Shown: positions 8,985-17,038 of the stretch, piece by piece
Layout: each line of letters starts with the position of its first letter
How positions within the stretch are numbered: position 1 is the first letter of the stretch
Origin: Paratissierella sp033809995
GTDB lineage: Bacteria > Bacillota > Clostridia > Tissierellales > Tissierellaceae
Reading direction: 5' to 3'
DNA length: 64,000 nucleotides
NCBI GenBank assembly: GCA_033809995.1
Contig: JAPXKQ010000004.1
Coordinates: 1 to 64,000, forward strand
The notes under the pieces: model-generated
What the model was told of the DNA's origin: nothing
What the model saw: only the letters and a program-made list of their open reading frames with translations
Database searches by the model: none
Program-made: the position numbers and the translations under genes

Positions 8985-8999
8985 AAAGTAGGGTGAAAT

Positions 9000-11900
9000 A
9001 TGTCTGTTATACGTTTAAATATCAATGGAAAAGAAGTACAAGGGAATTTAGGAGACTCCATATTAGATATAGCAAGAGCTAATGGAATAGAAATCCCTAC
9101 TATGTGTTTTGATGAAAGAGTAGAGATTTACGGTTCCTGTGGACTTTGTGTAGTTGAAGTTGAAGGCATTCCAAAATTATTAAGAGCATGTGCCACAGTA
9201 GCCTCTGATGGTATGGTTGTTAACACAAATACCAAACGAGTAATAGAAAATAGAAGAACAGCCCTTGAATTGCTGCTATCAGACCACGTTGGAGATTGTT
9301 ATGCCCCATGTAAACAGGCGTGTCCAGGCAATACTGACTGTCAAGGATATGTTGGTCTAATAGCAAACGGTGAATTCAAAGAGGCATTAAAACTTATCAA
9401 GAATAAATTGCCGCTACCAGCAAGTATAGGTAGGGTATGTCCACATCCATGTGAAGACGCCTGTAGAAGACAATTGGTGGAAGAACCAGTATCCATAGCT
9501 TATCTTAAGAGTTTTGTTGCTGATATAGATTTACGTGACAAGCAAACTTTTATGCCAGAAATAGCTCCTGCAACAGGGAAAAAGGTAGCTATTATAGGGG
9601 GAGGACCTAGTGGATTATCAGCAGCATACTTTTTGTTGACAAAGGGTCACAAGGTAGTGATTTATGACCAAATGCCACAAATGGGTGGTATGTTAAGATA
9701 TGGTATTCCAGAATATCGTCTGCCAGGCAGTGTTATAGACCAAGAAATTGCAATCATTGAAAAGATGGGCGCCAAGATGGTAAACAACATTAAAATTGGT
9801 AGAGATGTAGATTTTGAACATATAAGAAAACAAAATGATGCAGTATATATATCAGTTGGTGCATGGAAAAGCACAAGCCTAAGGGTAAAAGGAGAAGATT
9901 TACCAGGAGTAATAGGTGGAATTGACTTCTTAAGGAATGCCAGCTTAAATGTACCAATGGAAATAGGAGAGAAAGTTGCAGTAGTCGGTGGAGGCAATAC
10001 TGCAATGGACGCTTGTAGGACTGCAATTAGACTTGGTGCCAAAGAAGTTTATGTATTATATAGAAGAACACAAGACGAAATGCCCGCAGAGGAAATAGAA
10101 ATCAAAGAGGCACAAGAAGAAGGAGTTATATTCAAATTTTTAGTGGCTCCAACGGAGATAATTGAAGAAAAGGGAAGGGCCAGAAAGATTAGACTGCAAA
10201 AGATGGAATTAGGTGAAGAGGATGCAAGTGATAGAAGAAAACCAGTTCCAATAGAAGGAGAAATAGAAACCCTTGATGTAGATTTAATCATAGGAGCTAT
10301 TGGGCAGCAATCAAGTCTAGAAGGATTTGAAAATATAGAAAAGACTAAGAAGGGTACAATTGCAGCAGATGAAAATACATTTATGACAAATATTGAAGGT
10401 GTATTTGCTGGGGGAGACGTAATCAATAAAGGTGCTGATATTGCTATTAAATCAATAGGTGATGCAAAGAAAGCATCGGATGTAATCCACTCATACTTAG
10501 AAGGTGCTGTAATCCCTTATAAAAAGCCTTTTGTTGTTGAAAGACATCATTTAACAAGTGAGGACTACAAAGATAGGGAGATTATCCATAGATCTCCAAT
10601 GCCACATTTAAGTGCAGAAGATAGAAAATATAATTTTAATGAAGTAAATAAAGGATTTAGCATAGAAGAGGCAATGAAAGATGCTAAACGCTGCTTAGAA
10701 TGCGGATGTCATGATGTATTTGAATGTAAACTATTTAATTATGCTAATAAATACAATGTAGAACCTGAAAAGTATGCAGGAGAAATACACTATAGAGAAC
10801 AAGACGATAATCATCCATTTATTGTTAGAAATAGTGACAAGTGTATACTTTGTGGGCTTTGTGTTAGAGTTTGCGAGCAGGTAATGGACAATGGTGCTTT
10901 GGGGCTAGTAAATAGAGGCTTTGATACTATAGTTAAACCTTCATTAGATTTACCATTATCTGATACTTCTTGTATTTCCTGCGGACAATGTGTGAGCGTA
11001 TGTCCAGTAGGTGCAATCCAAGAAAGATTACAGATACCAAAGTCAGTACCAGTTGAAGCAGTAGAAACCAAGACAGTCTGTTCCTTCTGTTCAGTAGGAT
11101 GTAGTATCAATTTAAATACAAAGGGAGATATGCTTTATAAAGCATTACCTGATAAGACAAGTGCTGTAGACGATGGGCTACTTTGTGTGAAGGGTAGATT
11201 TGGATATAATGAAGCTCATAAGAAAACGAGACTTATAAAACCATTGGTAAGAAAAAATGGTGAACTAGTAGAAGTCCCATGGGAAGAAGGCTTAAGATTA
11301 GCTGCAAAGAAGATGCAAAGTCTAAGAATGCAATATGGTAGTGATGCTGTGGGAATAAGCATATCTGATAAGTTTACCAATGAAGAAATCTATATAGCTA
11401 AGAAATTTGCACAGGACTTCCTAAACACTGACTATATAACATCATTTAACAGAAACTATGGTGGTATTGTAGACGTATTGGGATATGATGCTTCTACAAA
11501 TACATTTGAAGAATTGAAATTAGCAGAATTTATCTTGCTTGTAGGCTCAGATGTAATGAAGAATCACACTATAGCAGCACTAAAAATAAAGGAAGCAGTT
11601 CAAAATGGCAGCAAGCTATTTGTAATCAATGATTTCGAATCCCAAGTTGATGATTGGGCATTTAAGAAAATAAATCCAGAAAATAATATAAATATTTTGA
11701 AAGAAATACTAAAGGCTGTAATTGATTTAGGATTTGCTCCAAAGAACGCTCATGGATTTGAAGAGTTAAAGGATAGTTTAGGCAATATAGTTCCAAGTGA
11801 TGAAGCTAAGGAAATAGCCAATATCTATACAAATGCTAAAAAGGCTATGATAGTATTTGACCAAAATTATGTAACAGCTGATGGTGCAAAACTTATAGCA

Positions 11901-12599
11901 GATATAGCAGTAGTATCTGGGCAAGTAGGCAAGGCTAGACGTGGTATTATAGAACTTAAACCAAAGAACAATAGCCAAGGTTTGGCGGATTTAAAAGTAG
12001 ATAGACCAAGTAAAGACCTAATAGAAGCTATAAATAATAAACAAATAAAAGGGTTAATGCTATTTGGTGAAGATATCACAGGTGTTAATTTAGACAATCT
12101 TGAATTTCTAGTGGTACAAGATTTATATCTAACCCCAACCGCAGAAAAAGCCGATGTAGTATTACCAGCAGTTAGCTATGCAGAGTCTACTGGAACTTTT
12201 ACAAGTACTGAAAGACGAATTCAACGAATAAAATCAGCTATACCAGCATTAACAGGATATACAAATTGGCAAGTAATTAATGAAATGATGTATATATTAG
12301 GTAAAACTGATAATTATAAGGGTAAAGATGAATTAACAGAATGTATTTCAAAAGAAATAAAAGAATATGAAGGTGCATATAAATTAGAGGAAAGTGCAAT
12401 CTGGCCATTGGATAAATCCAATGTACTTTATACAGAAGGATTTAACTTCTGTGATAAGAAGGCAAGACTTGCAGTTGTAGGAGATGCAAAATTATTTGAT
12501 AGAATATATCAAACAGATTTTGTAGAAAGAGAATTTGAAAGATTTGTATCAAATATTGGTACAGTTGAGGAATTAAAAACTTCAGAAGCAACTAATTAA
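9000..12599 (+). CDS. GltD-NuoG fusion subunit of a Stn-like bifurcating transhydrogenase
   Basis: 1199 residues. A NuoG-like [2Fe-2S] domain (about 1-80, CFDERVEIYGSCGLC) is followed by a Cys-rich linker, then a GltD/NfnB-type FAD/NAD(P)H domain (about 110-520, with IIGGGPSGLSAA and VVGGGNTAMDA dinucleotide loops). Next come two ferredoxin clusters (CILCGLCVRVCEQV and CISCGQCVSVCP), then a molybdopterin-oxidoreductase-like domain (about 690-1190) with its own cluster (CSFCSVGC, CVKGRFG). The catalytic Cys/Sec-His of formate dehydrogenases is not seen where expected (FNRNYGG instead), so this last domain is probably structural, as in NuoG. The NuoE/NuoF/GltD-NuoG set matches StnABC, which couples NADPH to NADH and ferredoxin; that match is from memory of the family. 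Confidence 0.88.
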   Translation: MSVIRLNINGKEVQGNLGDSILDIARANGIEIPTMCFDERVEIYGSCGLCVVEVEGIPKLLRACATVASDGMVVNTNTKRVIENRRTALELLLSDHVGDCYAPCKQACPGNTDCQGYVGLIANGEFKEALKLIKNKLPLPASIGRVCPHPCEDACRRQLVEEPVSIAYLKSFVADIDLRDKQTFMPEIAPATGKKVAIIGGGPSGLSAAYFLLTKGHKVVIYDQMPQMGGMLRYGIPEYRLPGSVIDQEIAIIEKMGAKMVNNIKIGRDVDFEHIRKQNDAVYISVGAWKSTSLRVKGEDLPGVIGGIDFLRNASLNVPMEIGEKVAVVGGGNTAMDACRTAIRLGAKEVYVLYRRTQDEMPAEEIEIKEAQEEGVIFKFLVAPTEIIEEKGRARKIRLQKMELGEEDASDRRKPVPIEGEIETLDVDLIIGAIGQQSSLEGFENIEKTKKGTIAADENTFMTNIEGVFAGGDVINKGADIAIKSIGDAKKASDVIHSYLEGAVIPYKKPFVVERHHLTSEDYKDREIIHRSPMPHLSAEDRKYNFNEVNKGFSIEEAMKDAKRCLECGCHDVFECKLFNYANKYNVEPEKYAGEIHYREQDDNHPFIVRNSDKCILCGLCVRVCEQVMDNGALGLVNRGFDTIVKPSLDLPLSDTSCISCGQCVSVCPVGAIQERLQIPKSVPVEAVETKTVCSFCSVGCSINLNTKGDMLYKALPDKTSAVDDGLLCVKGRFGYNEAHKKTRLIKPLVRKNGELVEVPWEEGLRLAAKKMQSLRMQYGSDAVGISISDKFTNEEIYIAKKFAQDFLNTDYITSFNRNYGGIVDVLGYDASTNTFEELKLAEFILLVGSDVMKNHTIAALKIKEAVQNGSKLFVINDFESQVDDWAFKKINPENNINILKEILKAVIDLGFAPKNAHGFEELKDSLGNIVPSDEAKEIANIYTNAKKAMIVFDQNYVTADGAKLIADIAVVSGQVGKARRGIIELKPKNNSQGLADLKVDRPSKDLIEAINNKQIKGLMLFGEDITGVNLDNLEFLVVQDLYLTPTAEKADVVLPAVSYAESTGTFTSTERRIQRIKSAIPALTGYTNWQVINEMMYILGKTDNYKGKDELTECISKEIKEYEGAYKLEESAIWPLDKSNVLYTEGFNFCDKKARLAVVGDAKLFDRIYQTDFVEREFERFVSNIGTVEELKTSEATN

Positions 12600-12605
12600 T
12601 AAAGT

Positions 12606-12634
12606 AGGGGTCGACTTCCACGTCGACCCTTTTA
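12606..12634 (+). terminator. Rho-independent terminator of the transhydrogenase operon
   Basis: GGGTCGAC (12608-12615) pairs with GTCGACCC (12622-12629), followed by TTTT. It lies 8 bases past the stop of the 1199-residue subunit. The T tract is short, so efficiency is uncertain. Confidence 0.75.
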
Positions 12635-12656
12635 GGTCACTGGGGACTAACTGTAA

Positions 12657-12870
12657 GAATTCACAATTCACGGTTCACAATGCACAATAAAAACCCATTA
12701 ACAATTAATACCCACCCAGTGAAATTTGCAAAATTTAATATTTAGCATATTCTACTATCGGGTACAGTAACAGCTATAAATCACAATTAAGTAGTTATTT
12801 TAGGGTAAAAATAAAAGACCAAAAGAATGACCCAAATAATTGTGAATTGTACATTGTCAATTGTGAATTG
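12657..12870. repeat. Dispersed intergenic repeat mosaic, copy 2
   Basis: It is bounded by GAATTCACAATTCACGGTTC on the left and AATTGTGAATTG-type units on the right, which are inverted relative to each other, giving a MITE-like shape. Inside it has TACCCACCCAGTGAAATTT and CTACTATCGGGTACAGTAAC, which recur at about 62440-62510. No ORF. It lies directly before the ABC transporter operon, with copy 3 on the other side. Confidence 0.75.
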
Positions 12871-12889
12871 AAGGAAGGGGTGTTATAAA

Positions 12890-13618
12890 TTGTTACAACT
12901 AAAAAACATTTCAAAAACCTATAGTAAAGGGAATGTAAAAGCAGTAGATAATATAGATTTAGAAATAAAGTCAGGGGAAATCTTTGGCTTTTTAGGACCA
13001 AACGGAGCAGGAAAATCAACTACGATTAAGATGATAGTAGGTCTATTGAAGCCTGATGAAGGGAATATAATCCTTGATGGTATCAATATTTGGGAGGAAC
13101 CCCTTAAAGCAAAATCAATGATTAGTTATGTTCCAGACAATCCAGAGATTTATGATAGACTTGACGGAATTGATTATTTAAACTTTATTGCTGATATGTA
13201 TGGTATATCTAAAGAAGTACGAAAGGAAAAGATTGAATATTATTCGAAAATCTTTAATATAGAGGATGCTTTAGGCGATATAATAAATAGCTACTCCCAT
13301 GGTATGAAGCAAAAGCTTGTATTAACATCAGCACTGTTAAATGACCCTAAATTATTTATACTAGATGAGCCTATGGTAGGTCTTGACCCTAAGTCATCAT
13401 TCAATATTAAAGAGATTATGAGAAAAATGTGTGATGAAGGAAGAACTGTATTCTTCTCAACACATGTTATGGAAGTTGCAGAGAAAATTTGTGATAGAAT
13501 TGCGATAATTAATAAAGGAAAGATTGTAGCCTTGGGTACAATGGAAGAATTAAGAGCCCACGCAAAAGAAAGAGAATCCCTTGAAAATATATTCTTGGAG
13601 TTGACTGACAATGAGTAA
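12890..13618 (+). CDS. ABC transporter ATP-binding protein
   Basis: 242-residue ABC ATPase. Walker A is GPNGAGKST near 40, the Q-loop region is replaced by the SYVPDNPEIYDRL segment, the signature is NSYSHGMKQKL near 135, Walker B is LFILDEPMVGLDP near 155, and the switch His is in FFSTHVMEVAE. The start is TTG at 12890 after GGAAGGGG. Its last 8 bases overlap the permease gene, so the two form one unit. It belongs to the drug/ABC-2 exporter type (CcmA/YtrB-like). The substrate is not predictable. Confidence 0.9.
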   Translation: MLQLKNISKTYSKGNVKAVDNIDLEIKSGEIFGFLGPNGAGKSTTIKMIVGLLKPDEGNIILDGINIWEEPLKAKSMISYVPDNPEIYDRLDGIDYLNFIADMYGISKEVRKEKIEYYSKIFNIEDALGDIINSYSHGMKQKLVLTSALLNDPKLFILDEPMVGLDPKSSFNIKEIMRKMCDEGRTVFFSTHVMEVAEKICDRIAIINKGKIVALGTMEELRAHAKERESLENIFLELTDNE

Positions 13619-15278
13619 AGTTATGTCCTTAATTAAGACTGATTTAAACATTACCTTTGGATTATCTTCCATAGCATATAGCTTTAAGGCAAAGAAAAAC
13701 AGATGGCAAATTATTGTGTTTGCCCTTGCTATGCTTTCATTAATACCATCCTATTTTCTTCTTATAAAAGTATTAATCAATTTATATGAGGCATTTAGAC
13801 AAATTGGGCAACAATCTTATTTTCTTATGATGGGATTTTTAGGTACACAAATGATAGTTCTTGTATTTGGATTTATTTATGTAATGAGTAAGTATTACTT
13901 TTCTAACGACTTGAATCAATTGGTACCATTACCAATAAAGCCATCCTATATATTAGGTTCTAAATTTGTTACATTGATGGTAAGTGAATACCTTACATCT
14001 TTGCCAATAATACTACCTTTTATAATTATATATGGAATAAATGGCCACCAGGGATTTATATATTGGATATATTCATTTTTTCTTACACTTACATTGCCAA
14101 TATTACCTTTAGTAATAGCCTCGATAATTATCATGATATTTATGAAATATACAAATATCAAAGGGAAGAAGGATGCCTTAAGAATTATTACTGCCACAAT
14201 TTTTATAGTAGCAGTTGTAGCCATTCAAATACAAATTCAAAAATTAGCTCAAAAATCAATTTTACAGGGTGAAGATTTCTTCTTCAATTTAGCAAGGGAC
14301 GCAAACCTTTTAGTAAATAAATTTGGAATATTGTTTCCCCCTAGTAAATGGGGAGCACTTGCTTTAGCAAACCCAGCTAAATTAGCAGGATTTATTAATT
14401 TATTAATGTTTATATTTTCAGGAATAATTGGATTTATTATTATGATTTTACTTTCTGAGAAATTATTCTTTGATGGTCTAATAGGAAATATTGAAGTATC
14501 AGCTTCTAAAGGCAGGAGAAAGGCCAAGGATATTGAAAAGAGTATAGTTGTAAACAAACCATCTTTAGCATTGGCAAAGAAAGAACTGGTAATGTTGTTT
14601 AAAACCCCAATTTATCTTATGAATTCCGTAGGGGGTGTTCTAATAGGACCAATTATTTTAGCAATTTCAGTATTGTCAAATGACCAGTCAATTGAGCCAT
14701 TAGTAAATGTGCTTTACTCAAACCTTGATATAGTGACATTGGGCACCATAGCCTTTATAGCATTTCTAGGGATAATGAATTCTGTAGGCTCTACCACCTT
14801 CTCCAGAGAAGGAAAAAATCTTTGGATACAAAGGACACTCCCTATTAGGGCAGAAGACCAAATCATAGGAAGACTCTTAGCATCATTGGTCATACAGGTT
14901 TTGGGTATCATCGTTACTATAATAAGTTTGATTCTTATAATAAGGTTGGAATTAATCAACATTGTATTGATAATAGCAATAGGTCTATTTGCTAGTATCC
15001 CAATGACACAAATAGGTATGTGTATTGATATCATAAGACCTATGCAAAACTGGACCAACCCACAGCAGGCAATGAAACAAAATTTAAATGTTTTGATTGG
15101 AATGGGATTGGCTGTAGTATATGGAGGATTAATAGGTTTATTGTGTTTTTATTTATATAATAAAATTAATATAAGCTTAATTTACTTTATAATAGTAGCT
15201 ATCCTAGCCATAACAGCTATAGTGCTCTTTGTAGTACTTAAAAAGCTTATAACAAAACAATTTCAAGAATTGGAGTAA
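13611..15278 (+). CDS. ABC exporter membrane protein
   Basis: 555-residue polytopic permease encoded with the preceding ATPase, with which it overlaps by 8 bases. Many hydrophobic segments are visible, for example IIVFALAMLSLIPSYFLLI, GFLGTQMIVLVFGFIYVM and IITATIFIVAVVAIQIQ, arranged in two membrane blocks separated by a charged loop (ASKGRRKAKDIEKS). This resembles the two-fold architecture of putative ABC exporters of Firmicutes. No substrate motif is recognised. The pair is flanked on both sides by the same kind of dispersed repeat. Confidence 0.85.
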   Translation: MSKVMSLIKTDLNITFGLSSIAYSFKAKKNRWQIIVFALAMLSLIPSYFLLIKVLINLYEAFRQIGQQSYFLMMGFLGTQMIVLVFGFIYVMSKYYFSNDLNQLVPLPIKPSYILGSKFVTLMVSEYLTSLPIILPFIIIYGINGHQGFIYWIYSFFLTLTLPILPLVIASIIIMIFMKYTNIKGKKDALRIITATIFIVAVVAIQIQIQKLAQKSILQGEDFFFNLARDANLLVNKFGILFPPSKWGALALANPAKLAGFINLLMFIFSGIIGFIIMILLSEKLFFDGLIGNIEVSASKGRRKAKDIEKSIVVNKPSLALAKKELVMLFKTPIYLMNSVGGVLIGPIILAISVLSNDQSIEPLVNVLYSNLDIVTLGTIAFIAFLGIMNSVGSTTFSREGKNLWIQRTLPIRAEDQIIGRLLASLVIQVLGIIVTIISLILIIRLELINIVLIIAIGLFASIPMTQIGMCIDIIRPMQNWTNPQQAMKQNLNVLIGMGLAVVYGGLIGLLCFYLYNKINISLIYFIIVAILAITAIVLFVVLKKLITKQFQELE

Positions 15279-15367
15279 GTCAGTGAACAACACCGTGGTT
15301 GTCATCCCGACCAACGTGGAGGGGCCTCATCATTTAATTGTGAACTGTGAATCGTGAATTGTGAATT
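15279..15367. repeat. Dispersed intergenic repeat mosaic, copy 3
   Basis: It contains GTCATCCCGACCAACGTGGAGG, whose twin GTCATTCCGACCAACGTGGAGG lies at about 62518. It ends in repeated GTGAACTGTGAATCGTGAATTGTGAATT units. It sits between the permease stop and the shared terminator before rpsD. Confidence 0.7.
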
Positions 15368-15401
15368 AAAAAAAGTGCGAAGCTAATGTTCGCACTTTTT
15401 T
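15368..15401. terminator. Bidirectional Rho-independent terminator
   Basis: AAAAAAGTGCGAA pairs with TTCGCACTTTTTT around a GCTAATG loop. T tracts on both strands serve the ABC permease (+) and rpsD (-), whose stop codon is 2 bases away. Confidence 0.9.
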
Positions 15402-15402
15402 C

Positions 15403-16002
15403 CTATATCAATTTAGAATAATATTCAACCACTAATTGGTCTGCTATTTCAATTGGAACTTCATCTCTTTCAGGAACCTTAATCAATGTTCCTGAGAAGT
15501 TATCTTCATTCTTTGAAATATAAGGTAGACTGTTTAAAAATGCATTATGAAAGTTTTCTTTAAACAATTCTACATTTCTTGATTTTTCTCTCATTGTTAT
15601 AGTATCTCCAATCTCAACTATATAAGAAGGAATATCAATTTTCTTTCCATTTACCAAGAAATGTCCGTGTACTACCATTTGTCTTGCCTGTCTTATAGAT
15701 GAAGCAAAACCCATTCTATAAACTAAATTGTCAAGTCTTCTTTCAAGAATTTTAACCAAAGCATGGTCTGTTTGTTCATCTGATTTCTTTGCCATTCGAA
15801 CATATTTTACGAATTGTTTTTCCATTACATTGTAATATGCTCTTAATCTTTGTTTTTCTAACAATTGTTGTCCGTAGTCAGAAAGCTTTTTATCAGCTCT
15901 TGAAGTACCTTTGCCTGCTCTATCCATTGCATTAGGATGACCGCAGACATTTAAACCAAGTCTCCTAGATTGCTTAAATCTAGGTCCCATCATTTTAGCC
16001 AT
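15403..16002 (-). CDS. rpsD: 30S ribosomal protein S4, zinc-ligand-free paralogue type
   Basis: 199 residues, normal for S4, which nucleates 30S assembly on 16S rRNA. The S4 RNA-binding domain is clear around 90-150 (RRLDNLVYRMGFASSIRQAR and HGHFLVNGKKIDIPS). The N-terminus reads MGPRFKQSRRLG and lacks the paired Cys cluster of zinc-binding S4, so this is the C-minus form. It is monocistronic and away from the ribosomal protein operons. A Fur-family palindrome abuts its promoter, which suggests metal-dependent expression as an alternative S4. Whether a C-plus copy exists elsewhere cannot be seen here. Confidence 0.95.
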   Translation of the reverse strand: MAKMMGPRFKQSRRLGLNVCGHPNAMDRAGKGTSRADKKLSDYGQQLLEKQRLRAYYNVMEKQFVKYVRMAKKSDEQTDHALVKILERRLDNLVYRMGFASSIRQARQMVVHGHFLVNGKKIDIPSYIVEIGDTITMREKSRNVELFKENFHNAFLNSLPYISKNEDNFSGTLIKVPERDEVPIEIADQLVVEYYSKLI

Positions 16003-16059
16003 ATTAATTATCTCTCCTATTTATTAGAATTTGCCGCGATAATTTAAAAGCCATATATA

Positions 16060-16088
16060 AATATAGCATAAAATGTTTTGCTTGTAAA
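16060..16088 (-). promoter_or_regulatory. Sigma-A promoter of rpsD
   Basis: On the minus strand, -35 TTTACA (complement of 16083-16088) and -10 TATATT (complement of 16060-16065) are separated by 17 bases. The predicted start is near 16053, giving a leader of about 50 bases with GGAGAG before the ATG. Confidence 0.7.
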
Positions 16089-16103
16089 TGATAATCATTA
16101 TCA
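16089..16103. promoter_or_regulatory. Fur-family operator (7-1-7 palindrome) at the rpsD promoter
   Basis: TGATAATCATTATCA is a perfect 7-1-7 inverted repeat matching the Fur/Zur/PerR box core. It directly abuts the upstream edge of the rpsD -35 element. Which family member binds is inference; for a zinc-free S4 paralogue, Zur is the attractive candidate. The divergent aminopeptidase gene at 16179 could also be affected. Confidence 0.72.
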
Positions 16104-16178
16104 ACATATAAAAAACTTTCATATTTATTAACTTTGTACATAATGGTATATTATAATTAAGGAATAGGAGTTGATTGT

Positions 16179-16976
16179 ATGAAAATTTTTATTAGTGCAG
16201 ATATTGAAGGGGTGGCAGGCTGCACTACATGGGATGAGACTGAAAGGGGAAATGAATTATACGATTATTTTGCAAATCAGATGACTTTAGAGGTTAAGGC
16301 GGCTTGTGAAGGAGCCAATGAAGTAGGGGTTAAGGAAATTGTGGTCAAGGATGCACATAGTAGTGGCAGGAATATAGACCATAGAAAACTTCCCAAAAAC
16401 ACTAAGCTTGTTAGAAGCTGGGCAGGACATCCATTCAGCATGGTTCAAGAGCTAGACGATACATTTGATGCTGTATTGTTTATAGGATATCATTCAGCTG
16501 CAGGAAGAGATACAAATCCATTATCACATACTATGGATACATTTATTGAATATATTAAAATAAATGACCAAATAACCAGTGAATTTTTATTGCATTCTTA
16601 TATAGCAGCTTATTTAGATGTTCCAGTTGCATTTTTGTCTGGTGATGTAGGACTATGTGAAGATGTAAAAACCTTAAATGAAAATATACAAACAGTTTCG
16701 GTAAAGGAGGGAAAGGGAAACTCAACCATCAACTTACATCCTGATTTAGCATGTGACCTAATAAAAGAAGGTGTAAAAGAGATATTAAGTCAAGATTTGA
16801 AATATAATAAAATTGAATTGCCAAAAAAATTCACCTTAGAAATTAAGTATAGAGAGCATAAAGATGCTTACAAAAGACAGTTTTATCCAGGCATAAAAAA
16901 GGTAGATGAGAATACTATAAAATTTAATTCAAATGATTATATGGAAGTGTTAAAAGCAATACATTACTTAACATAA
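16179..16976 (+). CDS. M55-family D-aminopeptidase (DppA-like)
   Basis: 265 residues, the size of B. subtilis DppA, a zinc-dependent D-amino-acid aminopeptidase. The metal ligands of the family are visible: D8 and E10 in SADIEGVAG, H60 in KDAHSSGRN, H105 in GYHSAAG, and E135 in QITSEFLLH. The start is ATG after AGGAG. It is likely cytoplasmic, acting on D-amino-acid-containing peptides, possibly from cell-wall turnover. The following mtaD gene starts 62 bases later. It is divergent from rpsD, and the intergenic region holds a Fur-type box. Confidence 0.9.
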   Translation: MKIFISADIEGVAGCTTWDETERGNELYDYFANQMTLEVKAACEGANEVGVKEIVVKDAHSSGRNIDHRKLPKNTKLVRSWAGHPFSMVQELDDTFDAVLFIGYHSAAGRDTNPLSHTMDTFIEYIKINDQITSEFLLHSYIAAYLDVPVAFLSGDVGLCEDVKTLNENIQTVSVKEGKGNSTINLHPDLACDLIKEGVKEILSQDLKYNKIELPKKFTLEIKYREHKDAYKRQFYPGIKKVDENTIKFNSNDYMEVLKAIHYLT

Positions 16977-17038
16977 TGTACAAGGAGAAAAGAATGGAAG
17001 GAAAATAGCACAGATTTAAATATAAGGAGGAGATTTTT

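Noticed and set aside
9000..12599. Calling the 1199-residue protein a formate dehydrogenase or hydrogenase
   Set aside because: The catalytic Cys/Sec-His of formate dehydrogenase and the H-cluster motifs are not seen; domain order fits the Stn-type fusion better.
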